26,693 nucleotides of DNA from positions 1 to 26,693 of the forward strand of contig CAYVIB010000046.1 in the NCBI GenBank assembly GCA_964451365.1, written 5' to 3'. The stretch comes from CAYVIB01 sp964451365. GTDB taxonomy: Bacteria; Pseudomonadota; Gammaproteobacteria; Pseudomonadales; Cellvibrionaceae. Shown in pieces: positions 1 through 6,827 of the stretch (the stretch's first letter is position 1; every line of letters starts with the position of its first letter). The notes below the pieces were generated by a model, which saw only the letters and a list, made by a program, of their open reading frames with translations, was not told the origin of the DNA and did not search any database. Made by a program: the position numbers and the translations under genes.

Positions 1-50
1 TGATATCTTGCCAGATATCTACTTAAGAGTGGTCTACCTTTTGGGGGAGC

Positions 51-350
51 TTACGATAAGGAGGAACCCTTGAATAAACGGTGCCAACGTTGACAGACTT
101 CCTTATCGGTCCAGTTTCCGGCTTTGCCTGAGTTGACATGTAAGACCACATGGTAGTGATTGGACATTACCGCATACGCGGCAACATCAATGGCAAAGAC
201 ACTGTTCAGTTCCAGTATGCGGCTTTCCACCCATTCGCGCCGGTGTTCATAAGCTTCGCCACATAAAAAGGCACGACGAACACAGCGGGATGTGCAGTGG
301 TAATAGGGAGTGGCTTCGAGCGAAACCTGGGTTTTTCTCGGCCTGGGCAT
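51..350 (-). pseudogene. REP-associated tyrosine transposase (RAYT, Y1_Tnp), N-terminal fragment
   Basis: The translation from the ATG at 348-350 opens MPRPRKTQVS and continues with the conserved family start (YYHCTSRCVRRAFLCG) and the HUH-type signature NHYHVVLH, whose two histidines would bind the metal of the single-strand nuclease. The family is usually about 300-320 residues; here the frame stops after about 99 residues, just after RWHRLFKG, and a short stretch seen in relatives between FLCG and EHRREW is missing. The catalytic tyrosine half of the protein is absent. An upstream in-frame extension to 416 has no ribosome site of its own. RAYTs mobilise or maintain REP palindromes in gammaproteobacteria; this copy is almost certainly inactive. 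The frame could continue outside the window only through a stop codon. Confidence 0.8.
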
Positions 351-431
351 GGCTAAAAGTCCTTTTCTGTTATATCGATACTGGCTGAATATACAGTATT
401 TAGATGGAGTGTTCAACCGTTACAATGGGTG

Positions 432-469
432 TCTCGAAACCACGCTCTTTTCTCGAAACCACGCTCTTT
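432..469. repeat. 19-bp perfect tandem duplication
   Basis: The unit TCTCGAAACCACGCTCTTT occurs twice back to back (432-450 and 451-469). It sits exactly where the XRE regulator remnant loses similarity to its family, so the duplication probably marks a deletion or slippage joint. Confidence 0.9.
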
Positions 470-600
470 CCGGTTTCGTATTGATTCATTCTGGCACTGG
501 CGCCTGACTCATCAAAGCCAGCCTCAATACCCAGTTGCCTCTGCGATAAACCCTTGCGCTATCTTGCCTGCTTTGGTCGTCGTATGAACGTGTTGATTGG
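470..600 (-). pseudogene. XRE-family helix-turn-helix regulator remnant
   Basis: Reading the minus strand gives RKGLSQRQLGIEAGFDESG followed by ASARMNQYETGK, the helix-turn-helix signature of short XRE regulators of the type LSQKQLGIxAGIDE. An in-frame TAG lies just before RKGLSQ, and the reading frame loses similarity after ETGK at the 19-bp tandem duplication, so neither end of the protein is preserved. It lies on the minus strand just upstream of the RAYT fragment and divergent to the small gene at 738. The same order (XRE then RAYT on minus, small gene on plus) recurs at 5371-6593, although the two XRE proteins are of different subtypes. Confidence 0.7.
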
Positions 601-675
601 CTTAGCTCCAATATGTGCATTTGGGGCTAAGATTTTCTTAGTTTAGCCAAACCCTGGGCACTAAGGATTCCTTAG
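601..675. promoter_or_regulatory. Cluster of CTTAG/CTAAG palindromes between divergent genes
   Basis: Five CTTAG or CTAAG pentamers fall in 75 bases (601, 627, 637, 661 and 671). They form two inverted repeats: CTTAGCTCC at 601-609 with GGGGCTAAG at 623-631 (one mismatch), and the perfect palindrome CTAAGGATTCCTTAG at 661-675. The position between an XRE remnant (minus) and a small gene (plus) is where an XRE autoregulatory operator would be expected. The operator role is inferred. Confidence 0.45.
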
Positions 676-737
676 CTTATACCGCCAATACCCGCGCGAC
701 ACAACCGATATGGCATATAGGAACAAAGGAGCAAGAA

Positions 738-1010
738 ATGAAAATTACGGGATTGGAGGAAGTGCTGATGGATATCCACTGCCATTCCGACCATTTGATC
801 CTGCAGCACAGGAAGCAAAAGGCCCCGGATATCGTTCAACGTCGAATCGAACAGATAAACGGGATGCTGGAGCTGGTCGGGCTATTAGCTCGTGCCGAAT
901 ATCCGATCCCTGCCCTTCTGCATGGCTTTTTGAGGTACGAGTCCGAGAGGGTGAAGAGCCCAGCCTATCTTCGCAGACTCAAACAGGTAACGCAGGATGC
1001 CCGTAACTAA
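738..1010 (+). CDS. Small orphan protein, family copy 1 (90 aa)
   Basis: The 90-residue product starts MKITGLEEVLMDIHCHSDHL and contains QRRIEQINGMLELVGLLARA and EYPIPALLHGFLRYESERVK. No signal peptide, membrane segment or known motif is visible; it looks soluble, basic and largely helical. I do not recognise the family. The start is supported by AAGGAG eight bases upstream of the ATG. It is the only uninterrupted member of a family with three copies in this window: copy 2 (6149-6593) is split by a MITE and copy 3 (8889-8950) is a 3' scrap. An overlapping 98-aa frame starting at 710 is judged a shadow because only this frame is conserved between copies. Confidence 0.7.
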   Translation: MKITGLEEVLMDIHCHSDHLILQHRKQKAPDIVQRRIEQINGMLELVGLLARAEYPIPALLHGFLRYESERVKSPAYLRRLKQVTQDARN

Positions 1011-1273
1011 GCATCGTTGAAGAGGCCTTAGATTGGCTACACTGGGCGATATAGCTATCAAACGATATACGAAGAGCACAAAAACTCCCTTGGTCGTCTA
1101 AAACGTAACTAATTTAACAGACAAGTAATGTTCAACGACCTATGATTACCAGCTCTCAATAGCTAGAGCAAACACCTTTTGAACCTACATCTGAGATTCA
1201 ACAACAAACGAAAAATTGTGGTTCCCCATAAGACGCAAACCATGCTTCTTTATTTAATAACGGATTAAATTAT

Positions 1274-2031
1274 ATGAAGATCAGACTGATCATCCACACC
1301 GACTCCTTATCTCAACCGGACGTAAATACCTTCAAAGCCGCTGCATTACAACTACAGAAGGACTATAAGGCGTTCTACCCCTCTGACAATGTAAAGTTAG
1401 GTTTTGTAAAATCAGGAAAGGAGATTGTGACGGCAATCAACCAATTTCAAGTGGCCAGTTATATTCCGTGGATATTGTTTCTCATGGCAATCAGGGAGGC
1501 ATCCACATTGCCAGAAGATTGTCGACTCCTATTAAATCAGGGTACATTCATAGACGCGCCCACGTCAGCATCAGAAGTGGGTCTGACAGCCCGCAGGACG
1601 AATCGCAAGCGGAATATATTGAGGAAAGCATGCATGGCTTATATACCGATTGGATAGCTAAAGTAGGCGTATCTTATTACTACAATCAAAGCTATGAGGC
1701 CAGTTCAGACACAGCCTATTTAAAAGATATAAAATTCTCCAACTTTGCCCGCGATGCCTTCGTTGAATTTCATGGGTGCCGCACCGCTGAGGTTATTCCG
1801 GGGCTAAACACCTACTTCAAGGACAATTTCGCAAAGCAATTTTCCGAGCATCTTCCATCGGCGGCTGTTGTGGTGGGACATATCCTGAATTCGAACCCCA
1901 ACAAAAACCCCAACGGAAAGAGTTCTGATTACCGTCACGGGCGAATACGTGCGTATAAGCACGGCAACTTAATTCACGACGCGGTCGAGCGACGTGAACT
2001 CAAGCTTCCAAACTCTTCAACTCCCCGGTGA
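1274..2031 (+). pseudogene. Frameshifted cytosolic protein with HG...GC motifs (clan CD peptidase-like)
   Basis: Two overlapping frames make one protein. The first runs from ATG 1274 (MKIRLIIHTDSLSQPDVNTF) to about VASYI near 1465; the second continues from about 1468 with VDIVSHGNQGGIHIARRL to the stop at 2029-2031. Adding one base near 1466 gives a smooth 252-residue protein. A hydrophobic strand ending in SHG followed by GG (His codon 1483-1485), and about 100 residues later AFVEFHGCRTAE (Cys codon 1777-1779), match the clan CD rule of His-Gly, spacer, then Gly/Ala-Cys seen in caspases, legumain and gingipains. This is a motif reading only. There is no signal peptide. It overlaps or abuts a membrane-anchored partner gene. 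The frameshift may be real decay or a sequencing error; the coding quality on both sides is good. Confidence 0.6.
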
Positions 2032-2042
2032 GAAATGCACAA

Positions 2043-2507
2043 ATGAAAGCAGTCATCTATATAGTGGGAACTTTATTAATAGTCATATCCGCCGCATTTG
2101 TGTGGCTGACAACGCCTTACATGAGCTACGAAACCAACCGCTCAACAAACGAAATTGTCACTATTACCGCTGAATACTTAAACATCACAGGTGACCCATT
2201 GTGCAGTAAGCTCTATGAAATCATTGACGGCGAAACCAGCGATAAAGCAATCTTCCCCAATATGCCGAAAGACATCCCTGATCCACACGATATGACCGTA
2301 TTAAAAGATGGGGATCGCCTGAAAATCCGTGGGTACCGTTATCAATGGAAGGCAAGAAATCTGATTACCGGTAACATCGAAGCGCGACCCGCTGGAATGG
2401 TTGACGTTGTTGCCTGGGAAGGCCCGGACAATCTGCATTTTAATTCGGCGTTTTCGGATGCTCCGGCAGGTCAGTTCAGCAGACGAAACTACACCGACTG
2501 CCGGTGA
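2043..2507 (+). CDS. Membrane-anchored periplasmic protein downstream of the HG/GC protein
   Basis: The product has one N-terminal hydrophobic anchor (VIYIVGTLLIVISAAFVWL, about residues 4-22) and then about 130 polar residues that would face the periplasm, including two or three cysteines (PLCSKLY, YTDCR at the very end). I do not recognise the domain. The ATG at 2043 is preferred because GGTGAG lies ten bases upstream; an upstream GTG at 2028 would overlap the previous stop by four bases (GTGA) but has no ribosome site. Tight coupling to the upstream gene indicates translation from one message and a joint function. A cytosolic protein followed by a small anchored partner is the layout of many toxin or effector/immunity pairs; that role is an inference. 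Confidence 0.65.
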   Translation: MKAVIYIVGTLLIVISAAFVWLTTPYMSYETNRSTNEIVTITAEYLNITGDPLCSKLYEIIDGETSDKAIFPNMPKDIPDPHDMTVLKDGDRLKIRGYRYQWKARNLITGNIEARPAGMVDVVAWEGPDNLHFNSAFSDAPAGQFSRRNYTDCR

Positions 2508-2817
2508 TACCTATAATTGTAGCCCCACCTGTTTCCCTTCAGAAAAAGCGATAACTCTCCTCCGATTGCCACATCCTCGACACTCTCCGGAAAAAACTAT
2601 TGCAAGGGATGTTAAACAATGACTATAAAAACTACCAAGCCATGAAACCGTTACGATGAATGTCCTGTCCGATAATCTTCACTTCCGATATCTTTTCAAG
2701 AGGTACTTTAAAGTGACATTCAGGTACTGACTCACCTTTTCTTAGTAGAAGATCAACTTATCTGCTTTGCCCCGTCACATAATAATGCGCGCCTCAAAAT
2801 ATATTTTTTTGAAGACA
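2508..2817. other. Intergenic stretch with no recognised gene
   Basis: About 310 bases of mixed composition between the membrane-anchored gene and the promoter of the CxxCH/WxxW/ricin gene. Short frames are present but show no ribosome site or recognisable motif. I see no RNA gene or convincing terminator hairpin here. Confidence 0.5.
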
Positions 2818-2846
2818 TTTACTTGGCGATTCATCCGACTTATAGT
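2818..2846 (+). promoter_or_regulatory. Predicted sigma-70 promoter for the CxxCH/WxxW/ricin gene
   Basis: TTTACT at 2818-2823 (four of six matches to the -35 consensus), a 17-base spacer and TATAGT at 2841-2846 (five of six matches to -10) lie about 90 bases upstream of the ATG at 2937. The leader RNA would be about 85 bases and ends in AGAGGA before the start codon. Confidence 0.45.
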
Positions 2847-2936
2847 CCATAAAGCTCTAACCTGAAATAAGCAGTCTCTTACGTATGCGTGCCGAAAAAT
2901 AATAACGACAATTAATATTAGTTAGAGGAAAACTCA

Positions 2937-4895
2937 ATGATCCAGACTAATATCAAATCCTCAAAGTGGTATATCGGGCTCGTAATGTTAGTTGTTTCCA
3001 GCATTGCCAATGCCCAATCCGAGTTACAAAGTTATGTGGAACAATGTAAATACGAATTGAATTTCCAGAGCTGGCAAGTCCCTAACGAAATCAATTGCCT
3101 TGAAGGTTCCACCTTCGCTAAATTTGGGCGAATAGCTGCAGTCAATGACTTTGTAGTGGCCTACAGAATTAATGACAAAGTCGATATGGTTTCGGCCTGT
3201 CGATGGCGAGTACGGTCGTCCTTTCTAAGCCATGAACTTATCATCCACAATCGAGAAACCGGTGGAACCTGCTTCTTTGCTGCCAAAGATGTCGGAACAG
3301 AGGTTGCCAGTCGGCCCATACCAGCGACCATTCCATCACCGATTCATTTCCCGATAGCGAATAATTTTTGGCTTCAGCCAACAGATCTGAATAACAAAGA
3401 GCTTCCATCAGATGATTACTTAGGTGACGGAACGGGACCTACTGGATCGGATCAGTTGATTTGTGTTGATTGCCATTCTCAAGGGCCCTACATCGCATCA
3501 AGGGATATTGCTCCCTTTCTGGCGCAATACGGACTTATTAACGATGGCCACGATATTAATGTCTTGTTTGACACCGATTGGCATTACCATGTTGTCGGCA
3601 GCAACCCGCCAGGTGATGTAACCGGTGGTACTCATGCATTTAAGGCCTGGAATACCATCATGACAGATAACTTGTACTACCCGGATTTTGATGATCCTGG
3701 CACCTATGATTGCAGTACGGGTTGCCATCAGGTAGCGCACTTTTCCGACATAGGCAGCATTCTCCCTGACCCGGAATTTGAGACACAAAATATAAGAGTG
3801 TTACCTTCGATTTCTGAAGACCTATGGCAATTTGATAGATTCGGTGGCATGCCGCCATTTGGTGACGATAGCGATCATCGCTGGATGAATCTTGAAACCC
3901 CCTGGGATGGCATCGAATGGGAAACCTTTGCCTTGGCTAAAAACCCTGACAGAAAGCAGGCAACACCTTCAATATTATATAGCTGTGACTTCCCTGGAAG
4001 CATGGAAGCACACGCAGTCGGTGTACGCGTTGAAAACTCTTTCTCTACAGACACGCTGGAATGGATTCCAGAAAGGCTAAATACTTTCAACCTTAAAGAA
4101 GGTTTACTGTGTTTGGATAGCGAACAGGCTCCTGGAGAATCTTGTCTCAATTATGAGACCAGTTATTTGTGTACAAGAGAGCCCGATGAATTTGAAACCA
4201 ACGTGGAAGAGTGGACCCCCTGGTTCAATGGGGATTCACCCACTGATGGTGTTGATAATGAACTCCGTGGATTGACCGAGGTTAGACTGATTTGCGAGAA
4301 CCCAATCGCAATCAAGACCCGTTTCTTCCTGGGTACCATGCCAGTTGAAGTTATTGGTCCAAGCGATCGTTTGGCGCGTGTTAGCCCTTACGGGCTTGTC
4401 TGTAACAATGCAGATCAGGTAGACGGCCAATGTAATAACTATGTGGTTCGATATCAGGATTGTGTTGGCACGACTGAAGAAGAAACGGTAACCATGACAA
4501 ATGCCTGGAGCAATACACGCTTAACCGCGGGTGGTAGTGGCAACAGTGTGGCTGCACGCGGGCAACCTTACAACAGTGGCTGGAACACCCAGCATTGGAT
4601 TATCGAACCGGAATCCAACAGCGACTATGTTCGACTACGAAATTGGGGAACCAGAACTTACTTGAATGTTAGTGGACAGCAGGATAACGCTGTTGTCGAA
4701 ACGTATGAAATAAGAGATTGGGATAGTCAACGATGGATCGTTGAACCTGCATCACCTTATTATGGATACCGTCTGAAAAATGTATGGAGTGGAAAATATC
4801 TCACCATGCGAGATACCAGCGGCTATTCGAATCTTTATTCACAAAACCTGAATACTGGCTGGACCAGCCAGGTTTGGCGATTTGCCATGGACTAA
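2937..4895 (+). CDS. Secreted protein with CxxCH motifs, mucin WxxW domain and ricin-type lectin domain
   Basis: The 652-residue product has a Sec signal (hydrophobic core about 11-22, predicted cleavage after IANA at 26). The N-terminal half is cysteine-rich and contains CVDCH (176-180), a canonical haem c attachment motif, and CSTGCH (259-264), a CxxxCH variant. Residues about 355-415 look like half of a mucin WxxW/CysD unit (GLLCLDSEQ...CLNYETSYLC). A full unit follows at about 424-509: WTPWF at 426-430, LICENP, then GLVCNNADQ...CNNYVVRYQDC, the same layout as the CysD domain of gel-forming mucins. Residues about 519-652 form a beta-trefoil ricin lectin with QxW repeats at 552, 598 and 645. 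It should be exported, possibly binding glycans. Haem loading is uncertain because the axial ligands and fold cannot be judged by eye. It appears monocistronic, with a promoter at 2818 and a terminator at 4911. Confidence 0.8.
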   Translation: MIQTNIKSSKWYIGLVMLVVSSIANAQSELQSYVEQCKYELNFQSWQVPNEINCLEGSTFAKFGRIAAVNDFVVAYRINDKVDMVSACRWRVRSSFLSHELIIHNRETGGTCFFAAKDVGTEVASRPIPATIPSPIHFPIANNFWLQPTDLNNKELPSDDYLGDGTGPTGSDQLICVDCHSQGPYIASRDIAPFLAQYGLINDGHDINVLFDTDWHYHVVGSNPPGDVTGGTHAFKAWNTIMTDNLYYPDFDDPGTYDCSTGCHQVAHFSDIGSILPDPEFETQNIRVLPSISEDLWQFDRFGGMPPFGDDSDHRWMNLETPWDGIEWETFALAKNPDRKQATPSILYSCDFPGSMEAHAVGVRVENSFSTDTLEWIPERLNTFNLKEGLLCLDSEQAPGESCLNYETSYLCTREPDEFETNVEEWTPWFNGDSPTDGVDNELRGLTEVRLICENPIAIKTRFFLGTMPVEVIGPSDRLARVSPYGLVCNNADQVDGQCNNYVVRYQDCVGTTEEETVTMTNAWSNTRLTAGGSGNSVAARGQPYNSGWNTQHWIIEPESNSDYVRLRNWGTRTYLNVSGQQDNAVVETYEIRDWDSQRWIVEPASPYYGYRLKNVWSGKYLTMRDTSGYSNLYSQNLNTGWTSQVWRFAMD

Positions 4896-4910
4896 TCAAT
4901 GAGCTTAGAG

Positions 4911-4942
4911 CGGCAGCGAGACGTTTCGCTGCCGATTGTTTT
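4911..4942 (+). terminator. Rho-independent terminator after the ricin-domain gene
   Basis: CGGCAGCGA at 4911-4919 pairs with TCGCTGCCG at 4926-4934, followed by ATTGTTTTA. Stem, short loop and T-rich tail lie 16 bases after the stop codon at 4895. Confidence 0.8.
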
Positions 4943-4959
4943 ATACATAGAGAACCAGT

Positions 4960-5020
4960 CTTCCTCCACCACTACTAACCGCCTTCCACCGTTCGCTGCA
5001 ATTGACGACAAAGACGGCTG
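4960..5020 (-). repeat. XRE regulator 3'-end remnant (internal deletion)
   Basis: The segment matches the 3' end and downstream flank of the intact XRE gene at 5825-6046. Both share TTCCTCCACC, the string CCACCGTTCGCTGCA, and GACGACAAAGACGGCTG. About 50 bases between the last two blocks are missing. A further copy of the same tail lies at 12604-12718. Confidence 0.75.
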
Positions 5021-5370
5021 ATACCATCCCGCTCAGTAGCGGACATCTTTAATCGGGTCTCCAGGCTGCGCCCGACAATCCGAAAGCAAGCAGAGCAAAA
5101 GGGGTCAAAAAAAGGGGGCAAGTATCATAATCACGGGAAAAACCTGAACACCCATAGTAAGAAAAACAAAAAGAACCAAAAAAGAACCTGGACATCCATA
5201 ACAGAAAAGATAAAGCCAATAATCGCAATATTTCCCGATAATGCCTTTCTAGAATTTAATAATTGACAGCGAAAGACGGTGCAGTTGTCGAAAATGACCG
5301 AAAACCCAAATTCAGAGCAAAGGTGTCCCATAGGATCTGGAAAGTCTTTTGGAATGAGGGCTTACTTTTG
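5021..5370. other. Non-coding debris with a shared 15-base terminus
   Basis: About 350 bases without a credible gene; part of it is purine-rich on the plus strand. It contains AAGTATCATAATCAC at 5120-5134, preceded by an A-run and G-run, which recurs exactly at 8987-9001 next to another decayed gene fragment. Confidence 0.5.
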
Positions 5371-5769
5371 TTAACCGAGAACCTGTTTGCAGAGTTTAAG
5401 CCCGTGATTTCGGCGGTAGCCAAATACGCTCAAGGCCTTCTTCATTGAATAGTAACTGCCTGCCAAGCCTTTGAACTGGGTTTCAAAGTTCTTGCTCATA
5501 TACAGGAAGTGTTTAGGCTCAATCGCAAGCCTGTCAAAAATGGGAGGCGAGTTGGCTGGAATAGCGCCTCGTTTGTCATTACGCAAGAATCTGCCAGTCC
5601 AATCGACCAGGTAATCATCCAGTTTAAATGGAAGGCCTTCCGGCATGGGTTCTCTAGGATTACCAGCAAAAGGCATTAGTTCTGCCGGTTGAATATTTAG
5701 ATTAATGTCGCTTGCTAAAATCAACCGTTGAATGGAAGTATGTTCCGAGGATTCATGAGTTTCTGCCAT
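5371..5769 (-). pseudogene. REP-associated tyrosine transposase, C-terminal fragment
   Basis: The frame reads MAETHESSEHTSIQ, then GNPREPMPEGLPFKLDDYL, VDWTGRFLRNDKRGAIPANS and HFLYMSKNFETQFKGLAGS, the characteristic last third of RAYT proteins of the same subfamily as the fragment at 51-350. The HUH motif and catalytic region are missing: upstream of MAETH the frame runs into the XRE gene. A good ribosome site (GGGGAGGACAAA before the ATG at 5767-5769) exists, so a 132-residue C-terminal polypeptide might still be made, although the Met corresponds to an internal residue (normally RAKMAETPE) and the site may be chance. It is not the missing half of the fragment at 51: on the minus strand the N-terminal part would have to lie at higher coordinates. 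Confidence 0.8.
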
Positions 5770-5824
5770 TTTGTCCTCCCCTCCCACGGCATTTGAAAGT
5801 CCTACCGTCAGTCTTCCTCCACCC

Positions 5825-6046
5825 CTACATTCTCTCCACCGTTCGCTGCACCAACTCTTCCGGCGGAACCCCAAGTGATCTAGCTAACGCCAGAATCGAC
5901 GACAAAGACGGCTGTCTACGGCCTCTTTCAAGCAGGGAAATAAAAGTACGATCAAGGTCGGCATCGAGGGTCAGTATTTCCTGACTCCCCCCCTTTTCTT
6001 CTCTTATGGATTTAAGAACCAAACCGAACGCGATTTCTGGTTTCAT
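5825..6046 (-). CDS. XRE-family helix-turn-helix transcriptional regulator (73 aa)
   Basis: A compact single-domain repressor type. The product MKPEIAFGLVLKSIREEKGG continues SQEILTLDADLDRTFISLLE RGRRQPSLSSILALARSLGV, the standard five-helix HTH_3 layout with recognition helix around DRTFISLLERG (about residues 31-41). The length of 73 residues is normal for the class, and GAGGTGA sits seven bases before the ATG, so the gene looks intact. It is divergent to small-gene copy 2 (ATG at 6149), so the gap 6047-6148 probably holds a shared operator. Its 3' end and flank are reproduced as decayed fragments at 4960-5020 and 12604-12718. Confidence 0.85.
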   Translation of the reverse strand: MKPEIAFGLVLKSIREEKGGSQEILTLDADLDRTFISLLERGRRQPSLSSILALARSLGVPPEELVQRTVERM

Positions 6047-6148
6047 GGCGTCACCTCGGTTCGGATTCTGCTACTTGCGCAGACTATGGTCGACGGACTA
6101 TAGCCTTCAATTGATAACCGTAACGCATACAAGAGGGAGAGGAGAAAG

Positions 6149-6593
6149 ATGAAACTTACGGCATTAGAGGAAGTGCTAGTGGAGAATGGCACTTCCTTAA
6201 GAGAAGATTCTTTTATATGACCATGCCAACGAATCCGGTCGATCCGGCGGGGGCTCTACGGACAACATCCATGTTGCCGAAGGTTTCTGGAGAACCCCCG
6301 CCGGACCGACCTACCATAATCTTTTTAAGAAAAATGGGCTTAAAGAAGCGCCATTCGTGCTAGTGGATATCTACCGCCATTCTGACCGTTTGATCTTACA
6401 GCACAGGAAGCAAGAGGCCCCGGATAGCGTCCAACGTCGAATCGGGCAGATAAACGGAATGCTGGAGCTGGTCGGACTGTTAACTCGGGCTGAGTATCCG
6501 ATCCCTGCCCTACAGCACGGCTTTCTGAGGTACGAGTCCGAGAGGGTGAAGAACTCGCTCTATCTTCGCGGGCTAAAGCAAAGCGAGGGATAG
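6149..6593 (+). pseudogene. Small orphan protein, family copy 2, interrupted by a MITE
   Basis: The gene starts at ATG 6149 with GAGGAG just upstream and reads MKLTALEEVLV, matching MKITGLEEVLM of the copy at 738. It is then broken by a 173-bp element (6184-6356). After the element the frame resumes: VDIYRHSDRLILQHRKQEAP and ELVGLLTRAEYPIPALQHGF, to the stop at 6591-6593. Removing the element and one 11-bp direct repeat restores an uninterrupted frame colinear with copy 1. The split form would give only a peptide of about 23 residues unless an internal start near 6357 is used. This is direct evidence that the element transposed into an existing gene. Confidence 0.85.
6184..6356. mobile_element. 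173-bp MITE with terminal inverted repeats and 11-bp target duplication
   Basis: The ends are GAATGGCACTTCCTTAAG (left) and, in inverse complement, GAATGGCGCTTCTTTAAG (right), matching at 16 of 18 positions. Flanking direct repeats GTGCTAGTGGA occur at 6173-6183 and 6357-6367. The interior contains a second, nested inverted repeat of about 20 bases centred on TCCGGCGGGGG and CCCCCGCCGGA, so the element can fold into a long outer stem and a strong GC-rich inner hairpin. No transposase is encoded, so it must be mobilised in trans. Target size and TIR style suggest a DDE-type insertion sequence family, which I cannot name. Related copies lie at 26486-26617 (inverted) and 26629-26693 (cut by the window edge). 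Confidence 0.88.
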
Positions 6594-6827
6594 CAGTCCT
6601 TTTATGCAGCTCTGTCACAGCTATCCTTATTTGCCACTTTCTCCCCGCCACCCTGCAGGTGTCCAAGCTACGCTGGCTGAATATTTAGCTATAAAATAGG
6701 TCACTCAGCCATCACAAAGGGTGTACGATAAGACCTAGTGTCCGGGGATCCAATATTTATAGTAAGGTAACAGCCTCGCTGGCCTCCATAATCCAAAATA
6801 AAGCTAATTTAAAAGGAGGGACGGATA

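Noticed and set aside
7..20. Short palindrome near the window start (GATATCT/AGATATC) as a CRISPR or attachment site.
   Set aside because: A single 7-bp inverted repeat without spacers, repeats or an integrase nearby.
710..1006. A 98-aa plus-strand frame overlapping the small orphan gene.
   Set aside because: Only the 738-1010 frame is conserved in the second copy and has the better ribosome site.
51..5769. One RAYT gene split by a 5-kb insertion.
   Set aside because: On the minus strand the N-terminal half should lie at higher coordinates than the C-terminal half; here the order is reversed, so these are two separate remnants.
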